From positions 6,352,250 to 6,416,249 of the forward strand of contig NC_066531.1 of assembly GCF_024679095.1 (NCBI RefSeq): a stretch of 64,000 bases of DNA, in the 5' to 3' direction. Shown one piece after another: positions 1-11,062 of the stretch. A program made the translations under genes and the position numbers. This DNA is from Eriocheir sinensis. Lineage: Eukaryota; Arthropoda; Malacostraca; Decapoda; Varunidae. Under the pieces are notes generated by a model. It was given only the letters and a program-made list of their open reading frames with translations. It made no database searches and was not told the origin of the DNA. How positions within the stretch are numbered: the stretch's first letter is position 1; each line of letters starts with the position of its first letter.

Positions 1-365
1 AAAGGTCAGAAGAGTTAATCTTTCCATACCTGTGTAATGTTTGTAACTGTCATCATTTTTTAATATATTTTCCCGGGTGTGTTTAAGTCTGACAGATGAA
101 AGATTATGAAGGTAATTATAACTATAAGTGCTTAATTCATCTAATGTTACATTAGTTTGGGTTGAATCATTTTCTTTCTCGTTCCTCTCCATTCAGTCTG
201 TGCACACCTAAACTCTCTGTGGAGTGTTCTCTGGTGTGTCAGTGGAGGCACCCACTGTGTTAGTGCCTGTAAGATAAATTTCCATTCAGTTAGAATATTG
301 TTCAGCAATATTGCAGCACTTTTGTTCTGAAAGGAAATCTGCATCAGGTAGGTACAGGATACCTG
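1..365. other. No gene seen
   Basis: Low-complexity-poor AT-rich sequence with only short chance ORFs. I see no repeat or coding signature here. Confidence 0.5.
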
Positions 366-906
366 CTATCCATATCTAACCCTATGGCATACCGTTTCTC
401 GCAAATATCTTTCAAACGAAGACTCGGGTCAGCGTGGTACTTTGGCCTCAATTCAATATTTTATATCTTCACTTCTACTTATCTCATGTGACTGAATGAA
501 ATATGATTGTAAGTACATACCCTTGAATGTCATTTGACATTAATTTGAAGACATATAACCATTGCTAAAGCGAGTACGTAATATTGAAGTATTATCACTG
601 AAAACATATTTTTATAGACAGAGGGAGGAGTGTAGGAGGGATGTAAAGGAAGGGATGGGAGTAGGGGAAGCCAGGGGTGGAGGTAGTTGGTGGATACACA
701 TCCTGTTTGAATGTGTAAGTGGCTCACAAGATTTTGGCATCACAGTCAGAGTAAATGCCGTAATTAACCGAATCCGCCAATGCACAATAGAGTAAAAAAT
801 TAGCGGTGTGTGTGAAACAATCTTCGCCAAAGCACCATGCTGATCCGAGTCTTCGTTTGAAAGATATTTGCAATAAACAGTATGTCATTGGGTCTGATAT
901 GGATAG
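366..906. mobile_element. Short non-autonomous inverted-repeat element (MITE-like)
   Basis: The two ends are inverted repeats of about 82 bp. The left arm, from 366, starts CTATCCATATC. The right arm ends GATATGGATAG at 906. Both arms contain CAAATATCTTTCAAACGAAG in inverted orientation, and they match at roughly 85 percent by eye. The interior has no transposase-like ORF, so this looks like a deletion derivative or foldback element mobilised in trans. No convincing target-site duplication is visible, so the superfamily is unknown. It lies 14 bp before copy A of the 1.06 kb repeat. Confidence 0.6.
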
Positions 907-920
907 TAAGAACCTAATGT

Positions 921-1985
921 GGCAAAACTTAAGAATAACCACTCCAAACCAATATTCGTAGTACTTTAGCACGTGAAATAATTATTATTCTAATGCATTT
1001 TCGTATACGTTTTACCTTGGGGAGGGGCCAGAAGGGCAAGCTTCTTTAATTATAGAGTTAGGTGGCTTGGATTTTCTAAGTCCATTGTTATTGTTTCACA
1101 ACCGCCTCTATACACAGACTGAGCCTTATACCTACCTTGCAGTGCACCCTACAAACTAGTTCCTAAGTCAGTAATATTCAAAACGCGCATGGATTATAAC
1201 GATTTCGGACAAAAAAACGGTCATTTAAGAGTTTTACGTCATTTTTTTTCTCTATATTAAAGCAACTAATGCCGCAGCTATTTGTATTTTCTAATACATT
1301 CGTAAAATGTTACTACGCGAGGGTTTCAGCGGCGGCACCTAACGGCGGGTTCCTGAAGTCAGTTGTTTTCATGTCGCCATAATGGATGGAGGGCCCGACA
1401 CTCCCTCCCTCAAAATAGCAGTCTACTTTACCTTTCGGTAAGTGTTAACTGAGTATTTAACCTCTTTATTGGTGTGCATGTAGGTTGACAAAAGGACCGA
1501 TTACTATCCCAGTACCGGGTCCAACAAAGACACGGGCGTGTCACGTGTCACATGGTGTGACAAGCACGTGTCAGAAAACAAACGGATATTGTTCAATGCG
1601 CGATACTTATAGTGGAGTTTGAGTAAAATGGAGGCCAGGGTCATACGTATCAGTCGGTAGGTCACTCACGATTCAGTTAACAGCAGGTGCGTCAGTTCGA
1701 TCTGGATGACACCTTTCACAAATCTGTTTTATTTTGTACTTAAACTTCTCGGTAAAAATGATCTAGCATCAACTTACAAGAAGTGGATGGGTTAACCGTC
1801 AGTATTGTACCATATGTACATAATTATGAAACATGACATTTCCCGAGAGTTGCTCGACTACGATTGGGGTGGTGGGGTGGGGGTTCAACTTCGCTGACCA
1901 TCCAATTACACGCCTACACTCGTCAACAGACCCGCTGCGGCGGCTGCTACGTTATATAGGAATAGATTACAAGAGTATACGTTAG
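921..1985 (+). repeat. Dispersed repeat, copy A (unoccupied transposon target)
   Basis: About 1,065 bp that recurs almost unchanged at 17431-17675 plus 20532-21352. Homology begins at GGCAAAACTTAAG and ends at GTATACGTTAG in both copies, with unrelated flanks. No ORF or inverted ends are obvious, so the class is unknown. The dinucleotide TA at 1164-1165 is the exact point at which copy B carries a 2.86 kb transposon, which makes this copy a natural empty site. Confidence 0.85.
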
Positions 1986-2540
1986 TGAACAGTATGTATG
2001 TATGTATTTATGTAAGTAAACAGTATGAGCTACTCACAATTTATATATATTTAACATACCCCAACCTTGAGGCTCTCAAACACCCTTCCATTAATGACTT
2101 ATTGCACCACTCTTAATAAAGTTGAATATACTTTATCTTTCTCACTGGTGGCAGAGTAAGAAACAGTGGTGAGCCACGAGTTTGCGCCACCCATGGCCAT
2201 ACAGGATCCCTTGCACATTCCATAATCTTATTCACATTTGTTTTGATTTATAAACTTTCCTATTGATTTCTGGGAGGGGTAATGGTATCTAGGATACAGA
2301 TATGACAACAGAAGATGAGTTGGTTAAGTAGAGAATGATATATTGGCGCATCAATAAAACCATTCTTAATCCTGCTGGTTATTGCAGTCCACTCAAAGAG
2401 AAGTATATATAATACAACACAGAGAGTCAGCATTGACCTGAAGCGAGATGGCTGCCCTTACTTCAAGATTGTTTAAAAGTGCTGAGAGACAGCAATGGCT
2501 TCAATGAATAACCACAAACTTTACTCTCTTAAAGTTGCTG
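1986..2540. other. No gene seen
   Basis: AT-rich sequence with a short TATG-rich stretch near 1995. I see no supported coding region. Confidence 0.4.
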
Positions 2541-2549
2541 CCATACTTA

Positions 2550-3469
2550 GGGGTAGGTCCAATTAGGACCATCTCCAACTCGGACCAATCTGAAATACCA
2601 ACTCAGACCGTCATCTCAACCAACTCGGACCATTTTGAACGATCAACTCGGAGCATTATATCAACCAACTCGGATCATTCTGAACGACCAACTCTGGCAG
2701 TTTTTATTACAAACTTGAACCATCGTGGACAAGTGTTTAGACATAGTGCGTCCCCGACAGGTGAGATTACAGCTTTCTGTGCAGTATATCAAGGAAATTA
2801 AACATGTAAGTGTAAATTACTGAACTCTAAACAAATTGTGTTCTAGCGTCCGGTGATTTCATCAAATAAACCTTTTGCATATTCTAGTCTATATTTAGTA
2901 GTTCTATTCTTGAAGGCAAAGGATGCAGTATAATAAATTAAACAAAATATCAGGAAAAGTTTAAAATATAAACTTCCTGCACAACCACGCATAACCACAT
3001 CTGAGAAAACGTCTGGGATAGCCCGCCAAACACATTCCCTCAAAATCGAATATTACTTCTTGAACTTTTAATTGTTCTCCCAGAAGGCAGTTTCTCATTA
3101 CATTGCCGTGAATGTTATTGTCTTAATGATACACGTGAATTTTATTGTTTCAAAGCTTTTATACTTTTGTTTTCAACTACTACATTTAATTTTTTATTTC
3201 TTAACCTTGTTGTTTTAAGTTTTTGTAATTTTAGGTTTGTTAATAAGAAATTTCAAACAAAATTCTTGGATGCGGGAGCTTTGTTGTTTCAAAGCTTTTG
3301 TTTTTACCTTTTGTTCTATTCATTGATATCTAGATCTGGTCCGAGTTGGTCCACTATTGTGGTCCGAGTTGGTATCTTGTGGTCCGAGTTGGTGCCGGTC
3401 CGGTCCGAGTTGGAGATGGTCCGAGTTGGCAATGGTCCAAGTAGGCAATGGTCCGAGTTGAGTGAACCC
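2550..3469. mobile_element. Element with inverted subterminal GGTCCGAGTTGG arrays
   Basis: About 920 bp flanked by the exact direct repeat CCATACTTA (2541-2549 and 3469-3477; because of shared C residues the true duplication could be 7, 8 or 9 bp). The left 150 bp contains several copies of CCAACTCGGACCAT-like sequence. The right 130 bp contains six to seven copies of the reverse complement, GGTCCGAGTTGG. The extreme ends are GGGGT and ACCCC. The flank length fits a hAT-type (8 bp) or Mutator-type (9 bp) target duplication. No transposase is present. ORFs across the arrays are repeat translations and not genes. Confidence 0.6.
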
Positions 3470-3799
3470 CATACTTAATATACAGTTATTTAGTACTCAC
3501 CATTACCTCCAACGAAATGTTTGCTACAGATAAACTTTGGGCTTACTTGAACATCGGAGCCTCCACACGATTTGCAAGACCACAGTCTCCACCACAGGCA
3601 GTGTTTGTCTGGATAGTACTTGCTGGGTGGAAATGGTATGTAATACACTGGGTTCTCCTGATTTGAAGAACCTGAATTCACCCGCCCACAGCCTAAATAA
3701 GAGCACCCCTACGCAGGCATTGTCCCAAAATGAAGTATGTTGTTGTTTCGGGCCGCGGCGATCTAGTCGCTCACATGAGCCCTGGTGTCGTCCTGTGAG

Positions 3800-4045
3800 G
3801 GCTTCACAGGCGCGTCAGCTGCCCCGCCCTATTAAGGAAGGCGCCGGTGAGGCGGATGAGAGTCCTGCCGTGAGGGGTGGACGCCTGCCGCCGCCAGCAA
3901 CGTGGGCAGGTCAAGGGTGGGCATGTCCAGGACGCGGAGTTGGTGTCGGAGCAGCACTCGCCGGGAGTGGTGGCGTGGGCAGTGCAGCAGCAGGTGCTCA
4001 ATGGTGGAGGTGAGCGTCGAGGCGTGTGTGGTCCAGGCCCCATAC
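3800..4045 (-). pseudogene. LINE ORF2 C-terminal fragment (zinc-knuckle-like end)
   Basis: The minus-strand reading contains IEHLLLHCPRHH followed by an Arg/Leu-rich helix and TLPTLLAAAG. This pattern is typical of the extreme C-terminus of many arthropod non-LTR retrotransposon proteins (a His/Cys cluster after an RNase H-like region). No RT or endonuclease domain adjoins it, so it is a dead 3' scrap. The clade cannot be assigned from this much sequence. The preceding 3478-3800 holds nothing I recognise. Confidence 0.5.
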
Positions 4046-4230
4046 GCCACATACGTGACTGGAACAGCCTCCCTCAACAGATTTTGAACTGCGGTGCAAT
4101 AGATTCATTCAAAAACAAATACATACTCACTTGCCACCACAACACACCAACACTAACAATTACACTTGATTCACTTCCTCCCTGCACACTCAGGTCCCCG
4201 TCCCCCAACAGCCAACACATCTGCGTGTTA
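4030..4230 (+). pseudogene. LINE ORF2 C-terminal tail fragment
   Basis: Plus-strand translation reads IRDWNSLPQQILNCGAIDSF, the pattern (xRxWNxLPxxVVxxxSLxxFK) that ends CR1/L2/jockey-group ORF2 proteins. It abuts the opposite-strand fragment at 3800-4045, so two unrelated LINE remnants meet near 4040. The following sequence ends in short CCAGAT repeats (about 4264-4280), possibly the 3' tail of the same element. Confidence 0.5.
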
Positions 4231-4639
4231 TGCACCTATACAGGTGCCGTGCGCATCATTAATCCAGATCCAGATCCAGCTGTGGGACCACGGCCGCTCC
4301 GTCAGCCAATGTTTGTTTACATACGTCGCCGCTTCTTCTTCTTCTTTTGACCTGTATCGCACGCAAGTGGCCTCTGGCAACGAAGAGGCGAACTGATAGC
4401 CAGTACAGTCCATTCAGCGGTTCTTAACCTGGGGCTTGATCTCCTTGGAACGAAGTGAGTTGTTTTGAGAATATTGGATTTTATTCGTATAATGTAAGGT
4501 TTTCTGCATGTTATACCGTATCTGCAACTTCTGTAATACATGATAAGTGGGAAGAGTTTTACAATCTGTAATAACTTGCTAATAAGCCAATGAAGTAGTC
4601 AAGACAAATACATTATAATTTTACTGTGTACGCTAGCTT

Positions 4640-5160
4640 ATAATTTTGCATTTAATTGAATCATGCTATTAATTCAATTCATGAATACTAGGCTATTTAG
4701 AAATACCAAGCAATCATTTTGCATTTACGAATACAAAGCTATTATTTTACATTTAGGATACTAGGCTATTATTTTGCATTTATGAAACTAGTGGGCTATT
4801 ATGCATTTAGGAATACTAAAATATTATTTTGCATTTAGGAATACTGAGCTATTATTTTGCATTTAGGGAACTAGTAGGCTCTTACGCATTTAGGAATACT
4901 AAACTAATAGTTTGCATTTAGGAATACTAAGTATTATTTTGCATTTAGGAATACTGTTATTTTGCATTTCGTAAACTAGGCTATTATTTTGCATTTAGGA
5001 ATACTAGGCTATTATTTTGCATTTAGGAATACTAGGCTGTTATTATGCATTTTACGAATAGTAAGTTATTATGCATTTAAGAAAACTGGGCTATTAATTT
5101 GCATTTACGAATACTAAGTTATTATTATGTATTTAAGAAAACTGGGCCATTATTTTGCAG
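4640..5160 (+). repeat. Degenerate minisatellite, ~28-bp unit
   Basis: About 17 tandem units of the theme TTATTTTGCATTTAGGAATA followed by CTAGGCTA, with unit lengths of about 24-30 bp because of small indels. It is noncoding and AT-rich. Confidence 0.85.
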
Positions 5161-5184
5161 GAACGTTTTTTTCTTAAGATAAAT

Positions 5185-5188
<4 letters not shown>

Positions 5189-5229
<41 letters not shown>
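5189..5229 (+). repeat. (CT)n microsatellite
   Basis: An uninterrupted CT run of 41 bp. Confidence 0.97.
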
Positions 5230-5231
<2 letters not shown>

Positions 5232-5486
5232 TCCAAATTCCACCTACAACACTGGTTTCCTCACATCCTTAAAAGAAATACCATCTATAAGTTTTTCGTG
5301 GACTAATGAGTGAATCATGTATTACAGAAAGCAATGCAGTACTGGTGTCTAGTAATATAAGTAACGGAGCATGAAATTGGATAAGAGGTAAGGATAATAC
5401 GCGAAAAAAAAAGTATATCTATAAATGCATTCACCGCAAAAGAAATCGGTCCAGAGATGCATTAGGCTAATATGTTTTAGTATGAT

Positions 5487-5488
<2 letters not shown>

Positions 5489-5549
<61 letters not shown>
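5489..5549 (+). repeat. (CT)n microsatellite
   Basis: An uninterrupted CT run of 61 bp. Confidence 0.97.
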
Positions 5550-5552
<3 letters not shown>

Positions 5553-5817
5553 CAAGAGTGGTTTTAAAAAGCAGAAACTGTTCGGGCAGAAGAGATGTTA
5601 GTGTCGTGTTTTAGCGGTGCTTAAGTGTTTTGTATATCTTATTGATACTAACACGAACTGAAATAAAAATGTGACTTCATGGGTCTATGAGCATTACCAG
5701 TGGCAGGCTACATGCAAAATTTGGTGATGCTAGGTAAAAAAATAAAGTCATGACGCCTTAGTTTTGTTTTGAGAGTTTGCCGCCTAATATTTAGGCGGTT
5801 CCGCCGACACCATCAGG

Positions 5818-6165
5818 ATGCGGAGTCGATGGTTCAACTCAAAGTTTTTTTCAGATATTCATAGAAACGTCAAAGAGAGACTACTGTCTACATCTGAGGC
5901 TATGTGCTTGCAGCAACACAAGCGTGCCGCCCCAGTTTCCTTAAAAGTGGATGACTTTTTTATGCTTCGAGTTCCAGAGAGACAGTCGAAGTTGTCCCCT
6001 GAATTCGTTGGCCCACGCCAGATAGTTAGACAACTAGGTGGACAAAATTTGAGCTTTATGACATCATTTTAATTCGTATGGAATTGTGCATAGTGATCGT
6101 CTCAAAAGACTGACGCCCAGCCTGAGGTTCTTGATTCGACTTTAGTTGAACCCGCGAGAACCGCC
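5818..6165 (+). pseudogene. LTR-retrotransposon integrase C-terminal fragment
   Basis: An 84-codon ORF contains ERLLSTSEAMCLQQHKR, then a basic segment and LSPEFVGPRQIVRQLGG. This is the small SH3-like C-terminal domain of a gypsy-type integrase. About 40 bases after the stop, a second frame supplies IVHSDRLKRL, the usual end of such polyproteins, so a frameshift separates the two. The catalytic integrase core, RT and gag are absent upstream. The envelope-like remnant beginning at 6547 follows in the order expected of an errantivirus-type element (pol then env). This is an old, broken copy. Confidence 0.7.
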
Positions 6166-6546
6166 TTTTGCCTCAACCTGACGATGCCTTATCTATCTTT
6201 CCACTGCACGATTATAACCTGCGTCCTCGCCAATGAGAGTTTTCTGCTTGGTTCAGGAAATGTTGCCCTTCGCCATCTACTGCCTTCTGCGTTCTTCTGG
6301 CTGCAGATCCTGCGCACCTCAAGCCGGGAGCCCTCTCTGGTCATTTGGGTAGGTTTCTCTGATTGAGATGTCCTGTCGGTCCAGTACCCGTTTACTGCCC
6401 AGGTGGAAATACCGGGCACAACGAGGACAATAAGCGGAACAAGTGAGTGAGGTTGTGTTGCAGCTGGATAGGGATGCTCCTGTAAAGGGTATCACGCGTC
6501 TGATGCATGAGCGCATAAGGTAGCAGATGACACTCTGACCCTGGCT

Positions 6547-7246
6547 TTGGAGAACTACGCAGACCTTTCCTTTTCTAACCGTACTAAGCGGGGCTTGGTC
6601 AATGGGATTGGGCAACTTTCCCGCATGTTGTTTGGAACCTCAATGGATGAGGATGTGGAGGAACTGCGGGATAGGTATAACCACTTGACCTCACTTGTTG
6701 CTACTCAACACAAAACCATTCAGATGAATTCCTTACATTTCAGACTTGAGCATGCGGTACAGGGCATTGCTTCTTCTTCTCGAACCTTAGGGACTTCCTT
6801 TAATGAGTTGTATACCGGCATGGGGAATCTGTACGAAATGGCACGTGTCCAACAAACCTTGCCTGCATTGGAGAGTGCGGTCAACTCTGTCCTCCATACT
6901 AATGCACTAATAATTCAGAATGTAGTGGATGCAGATTGTGGTAGGGTTACTTCTTCTCTTTTCCCTGTCAGAGATTTACAAAGGGCTTTAAAAATAGGAG
7001 AAGATGAACACCAACTAACACCTTTGTTTGACATGCATGCCATACACCACTACTATCCCTTGCTGGAGTCATTCCTGACGCCGGAAGCTACGTATAGTGA
7101 TTCACGTTCCCTTCAAGTCAAAGGATGAGTTTGAGGCTTATCAGCTGGAACCTTTCCCTTTCTCTGTCAGTGATTCGGTGATGGTGCTAGATTTACCTGC
7201 CACAGTGCTGTTAATTCGTAATGATTTGTCGCTTTATGCAACAGGT
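6547..7246 (+). pseudogene. Errantivirus-type envelope (F-like) remnant
   Basis: The first 193-codon frame carries a furin-type RTKR site at residues 12-15, followed directly by a Gly-rich hydrophobic stretch starting GLVNGIG and an LFGT motif. This is the junction and fusion-peptide layout of insect errantivirus envelopes and of the baculovirus F-protein family. Helical sequence rich in Leu and Gln follows. A frameshift near 7095-7120 moves the reading into a second frame (VPFKSKDEFEAYQLEPFPF). The remnant is cut at 7247 by the Harbinger element. The receptor-binding part upstream (6170-6540) is decayed with stops, and no transmembrane end is present. This is a non-functional endogenous relic. 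Which retroelement lineage it belongs to is inference. Confidence 0.75.
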
Positions 7247-7449
7247 CAGGGCCCGTATCCTCGACAACTATTAATACTAAACTTGGTATTAACTTTCGAC
7301 TTTGGTAATAACTTCACTCTCAAACTGTATCCTCACCAACTATTAGCCTAATACCTACTATTAACTTCGGTATTAACTTGGGAGTGCTGGCGAGGACTTC
7401 TAAACACTTATTAGTAATGTTAATAGTGAATCAGACCCAGACCCATATC

Positions 7450-7978
7450 AACATGGCCGCCGGACTTCCTCGCCCAGCCCGCCTCCGCAATTTAGAGTTC
7501 GATAGGACGCTTTGGAACTGTATAATGATGGTGAACTTGTCCAAAATATACATATTAGACCGTGCAGGAATGGAATATGTGACTGATTTTGGTGAGAAGG
7601 CTACAAGATCCAGTTCAAAGGGAGCATTCCCTCACCCAGGGTTGAAAGTGATTTTGACTTAAAGATACTTAGCTACAGGAAAAATGCTGCAATGTTCAAG
7701 TGATGAGTTTGGGGTAAGCCAGAGTAGTGTAAGCAGGGTGATTGCGGAAACTCTGGTCGCCCTCAGTGACCCGTAGGTAGTCAGGAGGTTTATCCAGTCT
7801 CCCTTGATAGGGTGGAGATCCGTGAAAAGCAAGCAGAATTTTACCAATTTGCCGGTGTTGTGGGAGTGATGGAGCTGTACCCATGTGAAAATAATGGCAC
7901 CAAAAGGAAAACGATGTAGTTTATGTGAACAGAAAAAAAAAACTTACATGGCATGAACATACAATTAGTGTTTGATGC
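7450..7978 (+). pseudogene. HARBI1-like Harbinger nuclease, N-terminal half
   Basis: Read across frames, the sequence gives the sequential signatures of a Harbinger DDE nuclease: a helical N-terminus (ILDRAGMEYVTDF), LRYLATG, the helix-turn-helix-like GVSQSSVSRVI, a FYQFAGVVGV segment leading into the first catalytic Asp region, THVKIMAP, and finally YVNRK and HGMNIQLVFDA. At least three frameshifts and stops separate these blocks, and the second half of the catalytic domain is missing. It cannot encode an active enzyme. The family call rests on the order and spacing of these motifs. Confidence 0.8.
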
Positions 7979-8202
7979 CTTTGTTATTGATTAAAATGTG
8001 AAATATTTGAGTTAAGGAAAACGAAACATGGGAATTTTTTTTTTTTTTTTTAGCAAAGGTACACACATGCAAATGAAAAAGATGACATTAAAATTGAATT
8101 AAAATGTAATTTAAAATATGATTTATAATTATTGTTGCTTTAAAATCAAGTTAGAAAACAAATTACTCCTGCCGGTTATTCGTATTGAGATAATGAACAT
8201 AA

Positions 8203-9565
8203 GAACATAAGAACATAAGAACACAGGAGTCTGCAGAAACCAGTAGGTAACACGAAACACAGCTCCTTTGACCTAAGCTCCCGTGTATCTAACCCCACCT
8301 AATATCGCTGTCCATGAATTTATCTAGTCTATTTTTGAATGTGACAATTGTGTGGCCTCACCACACTGTATTCTTTACCACATGACTATTCAGCCTATTC
8401 CACTCATCCACCACCCTATTAGTAAACCAATTTTTGCCTATGTCCCTGTTGAATCTGAATTTATCCAGTTTAAAGCCGTTACTTCAAATGTCCCTACCCG
8501 GTTCTCTTACCAACAAAACCTTATGCATGTCTCCCTTATTAAGCCACTTCATCCATTTATAAACCTCGATCATGTCTCCGCACTTCGTGTCACTACGGAC
8601 CTCTACCAACAAAACCCTTTTTTGTATCTCTATATTAAAGCCGCTTCATCATTTATAGCCTCGATCATGTCTCCACCTCCTTCGCCTTTCTAGAGAATGC
8701 AAAGTTTAACTGTTTGAGTCTTTCCTCAGTCTTTCTACTCATGTAGCCAAGTTTCTCAACCCCTGAATCATCTCTAGTCATCCTCACTCTGCCGATTCTA
8801 ACATGTTTGATATCCATTCACATAGTAAAGGGTGACTGAGCCCCTGAACCCCTGCATAGTCAAGATGAGGATACTAACTAATGCTAAATATAGTTTGAGA
8901 AGACTTCAGAGAAGCCCTTCTCTGGCCACTTCACGCTCCTTGAAATAAATCCCAGTATCCCTATTCAGCTCGATTTCTCTAGCCAGGAATGCAGCTTGAA
9001 TGCATTGTGCCCTTGGACAAGGAATCCAGAGCTCACTAGACCCTAAAGTCACTCATCGCACCCAGACCTGCTACTTATGAGAGTATCATTTTAAGCAGCT
9101 AGTTATGTGAGGGGTTGTTCCTACCTACACTCAGAATACTGCACTTCACATTGAACTCCATCTGCCATTTATCACCATGATCATATAATCTATTGGAGTT
9201 GGCAACTTGGAGAATACTAGCGTCCTGATCCAAGCTCAATTACTCTACCGATCTTGGTATCATCTGCAAATTTACTAACATCACTACTCTGGAATCTTGG
9301 TATCATCTGCCAAATTTGCTAACATACTACTTTTTAATTCCTGTGTCTAAGTCATTGATATAAATAATAAACAAAGTGGACTAAGTGGACCCTAATATGA
9401 ACCTTGTGGGACCCCACTCGTAGCTTCACATCCCAGTATATAAATACTCTTCATATATTAAATAAAGGTAGTGGCATCAAGTTTTCAGCATATTTGTTGT
9501 GTGTACCAATATTCTAAGCACTCAGCTTTTGCAAACTACGCTTAGGTTTTATGTTGTCAAAGCTT
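8203..9565 (-). mobile_element. CR1/L2-like LINE, 3' portion, minus strand
   Basis: On the minus strand the sequence reads an RT palm (SKFADDTK near 9240-9290) followed by the downstream CR1/L2 C-terminal region. It ends with a tail made of repeated ACATAAGA units at 8203-8224, the 3' tail seen in many decapod CR1-like copies. The reading frames are broken throughout. A short ORF at 8352-8693 on + is an antisense shadow. The insertion falls within the Harbinger element just after the surviving nuclease segment. Confidence 0.75.
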
Positions 9566-10150
9566 GAGTCCGGACTTGGGTGAACCACTTTACCAAGGGA
9601 CCTAAAAGATTACTCAAATGCTACTACATATGGGTCATGTAGCCTATAACTACACACTAAACATTCTTTGATTTAATCCAGGCGGAGTAAGCATGCATGC
9701 AGGGTCCCTTGTACACCCAAACTGCATGCGCGTGTCTCTCCCAGCCCGCGATGTAGAAATGATCTAATTTAAGTAAAAGGCATGCATAACCAAATGTGAT
9801 CAGCAAATATGCATACACATTTAATCTTAGATAATATATAACGTATGGAAAGAGAACAGTTAACTTATGTATGAATAAGATATTCCTGTAAGCATACAAA
9901 AGAAAACGTTGCATACATATTTTACGAAGTGTTGCTAAGAAAATGCTTTACTTATTAATGAGTTTTCCACTTACGTTTTGGGATGGGTAAGGGTTTCTGA
10001 AATTATATTTAGATTATATCGTGAAGGGAATGTACGTTAAAATAAGCTGACATAGGTATGAAAAAAAAAAAACATTAAAATCCTCGCGCCGGTAACATCA
10101 GCCTGACCACCACCCAAACACGCCCGCCATCCACACAGGTGGAGAGGTCC
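9566..10150. other. No gene seen inside Harbinger interior
   Basis: AT-rich sequence with no recognised motif. It includes a poly-A stretch at about 10060-10072. Confidence 0.4.
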
Positions 10151-10154
10151 AGAA

Positions 10155-10590
10155 TTGACTCCACTCCAGGTCAGTCGGCGTAACCTTGACCGGAACATGA
10201 TCGATATGGCTGCTCCACCAACACTGCTTCCAGCATCTACACATGGCCAAACAAAACAAGTTATCTTCAATGTCCGCCAGTATTTTGAACAGGAGAAACA
10301 GAATGGGAAGCCACTCTTGAAGCCCTGTCAAAAGGTTACTCGTCGCACAGCTCCAGCAACATGAAAGAACATGGAAAAAAATTAACTCAGAAGCAAGAGA
10401 AAATGTGAGAATCGCGCTCCCAAGTTTACCATCTCCCAAGAAAAGGCAGCGATCAAAAACCCATCTTCATGGACTTCTTTGATAACCTTCAATGAAGGTG
10501 TACTGCACAAGAACAGTTTTGCAGTTCTACGCAAGAAAAAAGAAATCCCCGCACTCGAAAAAATTAATGAAAAGTAAGAACAACCTCTCA
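10155..10590 (+). pseudogene. Tc1/mariner-group transposase N-terminal scrap
   Basis: Reading across frames gives VRQYFEQEKQNGKPLL, then VTRRTAPAT, later a Lys/Arg-rich linker, ITFNEGVLHKNSFAV and KKKEIPALEKI. This matches the DNA-binding N-terminus of a widespread arthropod DDE transposase group: helix, RTAxAxG helix-turn-helix, basic linker, and an (F/D)xGxIRR...PTL segment. The same arrangement occurs in the transposase at 18349-19837. Stops occur after the first helix, no catalytic domain follows, and the copy runs straight into (GA)n at 10603. Confidence 0.5.
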
Positions 10591-10599
10591 TATCCTGTC

Positions 10600-10602
<3 letters not shown>

Positions 10603-10681
<79 letters not shown>

Positions 10682-10689
10682 GCCTTCCC

Positions 10690-10747
<58 letters not shown>

Positions 10748-10756
10748 TATACACAT

Positions 10757-10790
<34 letters not shown>

Positions 10791-10833
10791 ATATATATAG
10801 ATAAAAAGATATATATATATATATATATATATA
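10603..10833 (+). repeat. Compound microsatellite (GA)n-(GA)n-(AT)n
   Basis: GA runs at 10603-10679 and 10692-10745 are separated by a 12-bp unique spacer, then AT-rich dinucleotide repeats continue to about 10833. Confidence 0.95.
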
Positions 10834-10879
10834 AACTGTCTGCCCTAATGTCCCTCCCACTTTTTGAAGGCCAAATGAC

Positions 10880-11061
10880 GCCCTGATTGTAACAACGCAT
10901 CTTGTAACACCCATGACTGGGTGCCAGTGCAAATCTCCTCATTTAACACCGAAATTAATCTAGGCTCTAGGGAGCTCAGAAAATCCAAGTTAGAGAGTGC
11001 TGGCTGTGGAATTAAAACCAGCGACCTTCGACATACAAAGCCATGTCTGTCAGTCAGGCCA
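10880..11061 (-). mobile_element. Possible tRNA-derived SINE, minus strand
   Basis: On the minus strand, 11061-10995 contains a tRNA-like head, with a degenerate B-box (GGTTTTAATTCC) preceded by a D-arm-like segment and a GTATGTCGAAGGTCGC loop region. The body runs down to about 10880. It lies directly against the tail of the better SINE at 11063-11351. A good A-box is not evident, so this is tentative. Confidence 0.35.
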
Positions 11062-11062
11062 A

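Noticed and set aside
4412..4450. A hAT left terminus (CAGCGGTTCTTAACCTGGGG)
   Set aside because: The terminus-like sequence is convincing in style, but I found neither the opposite end nor a flank duplication, so the element cannot be delimited.
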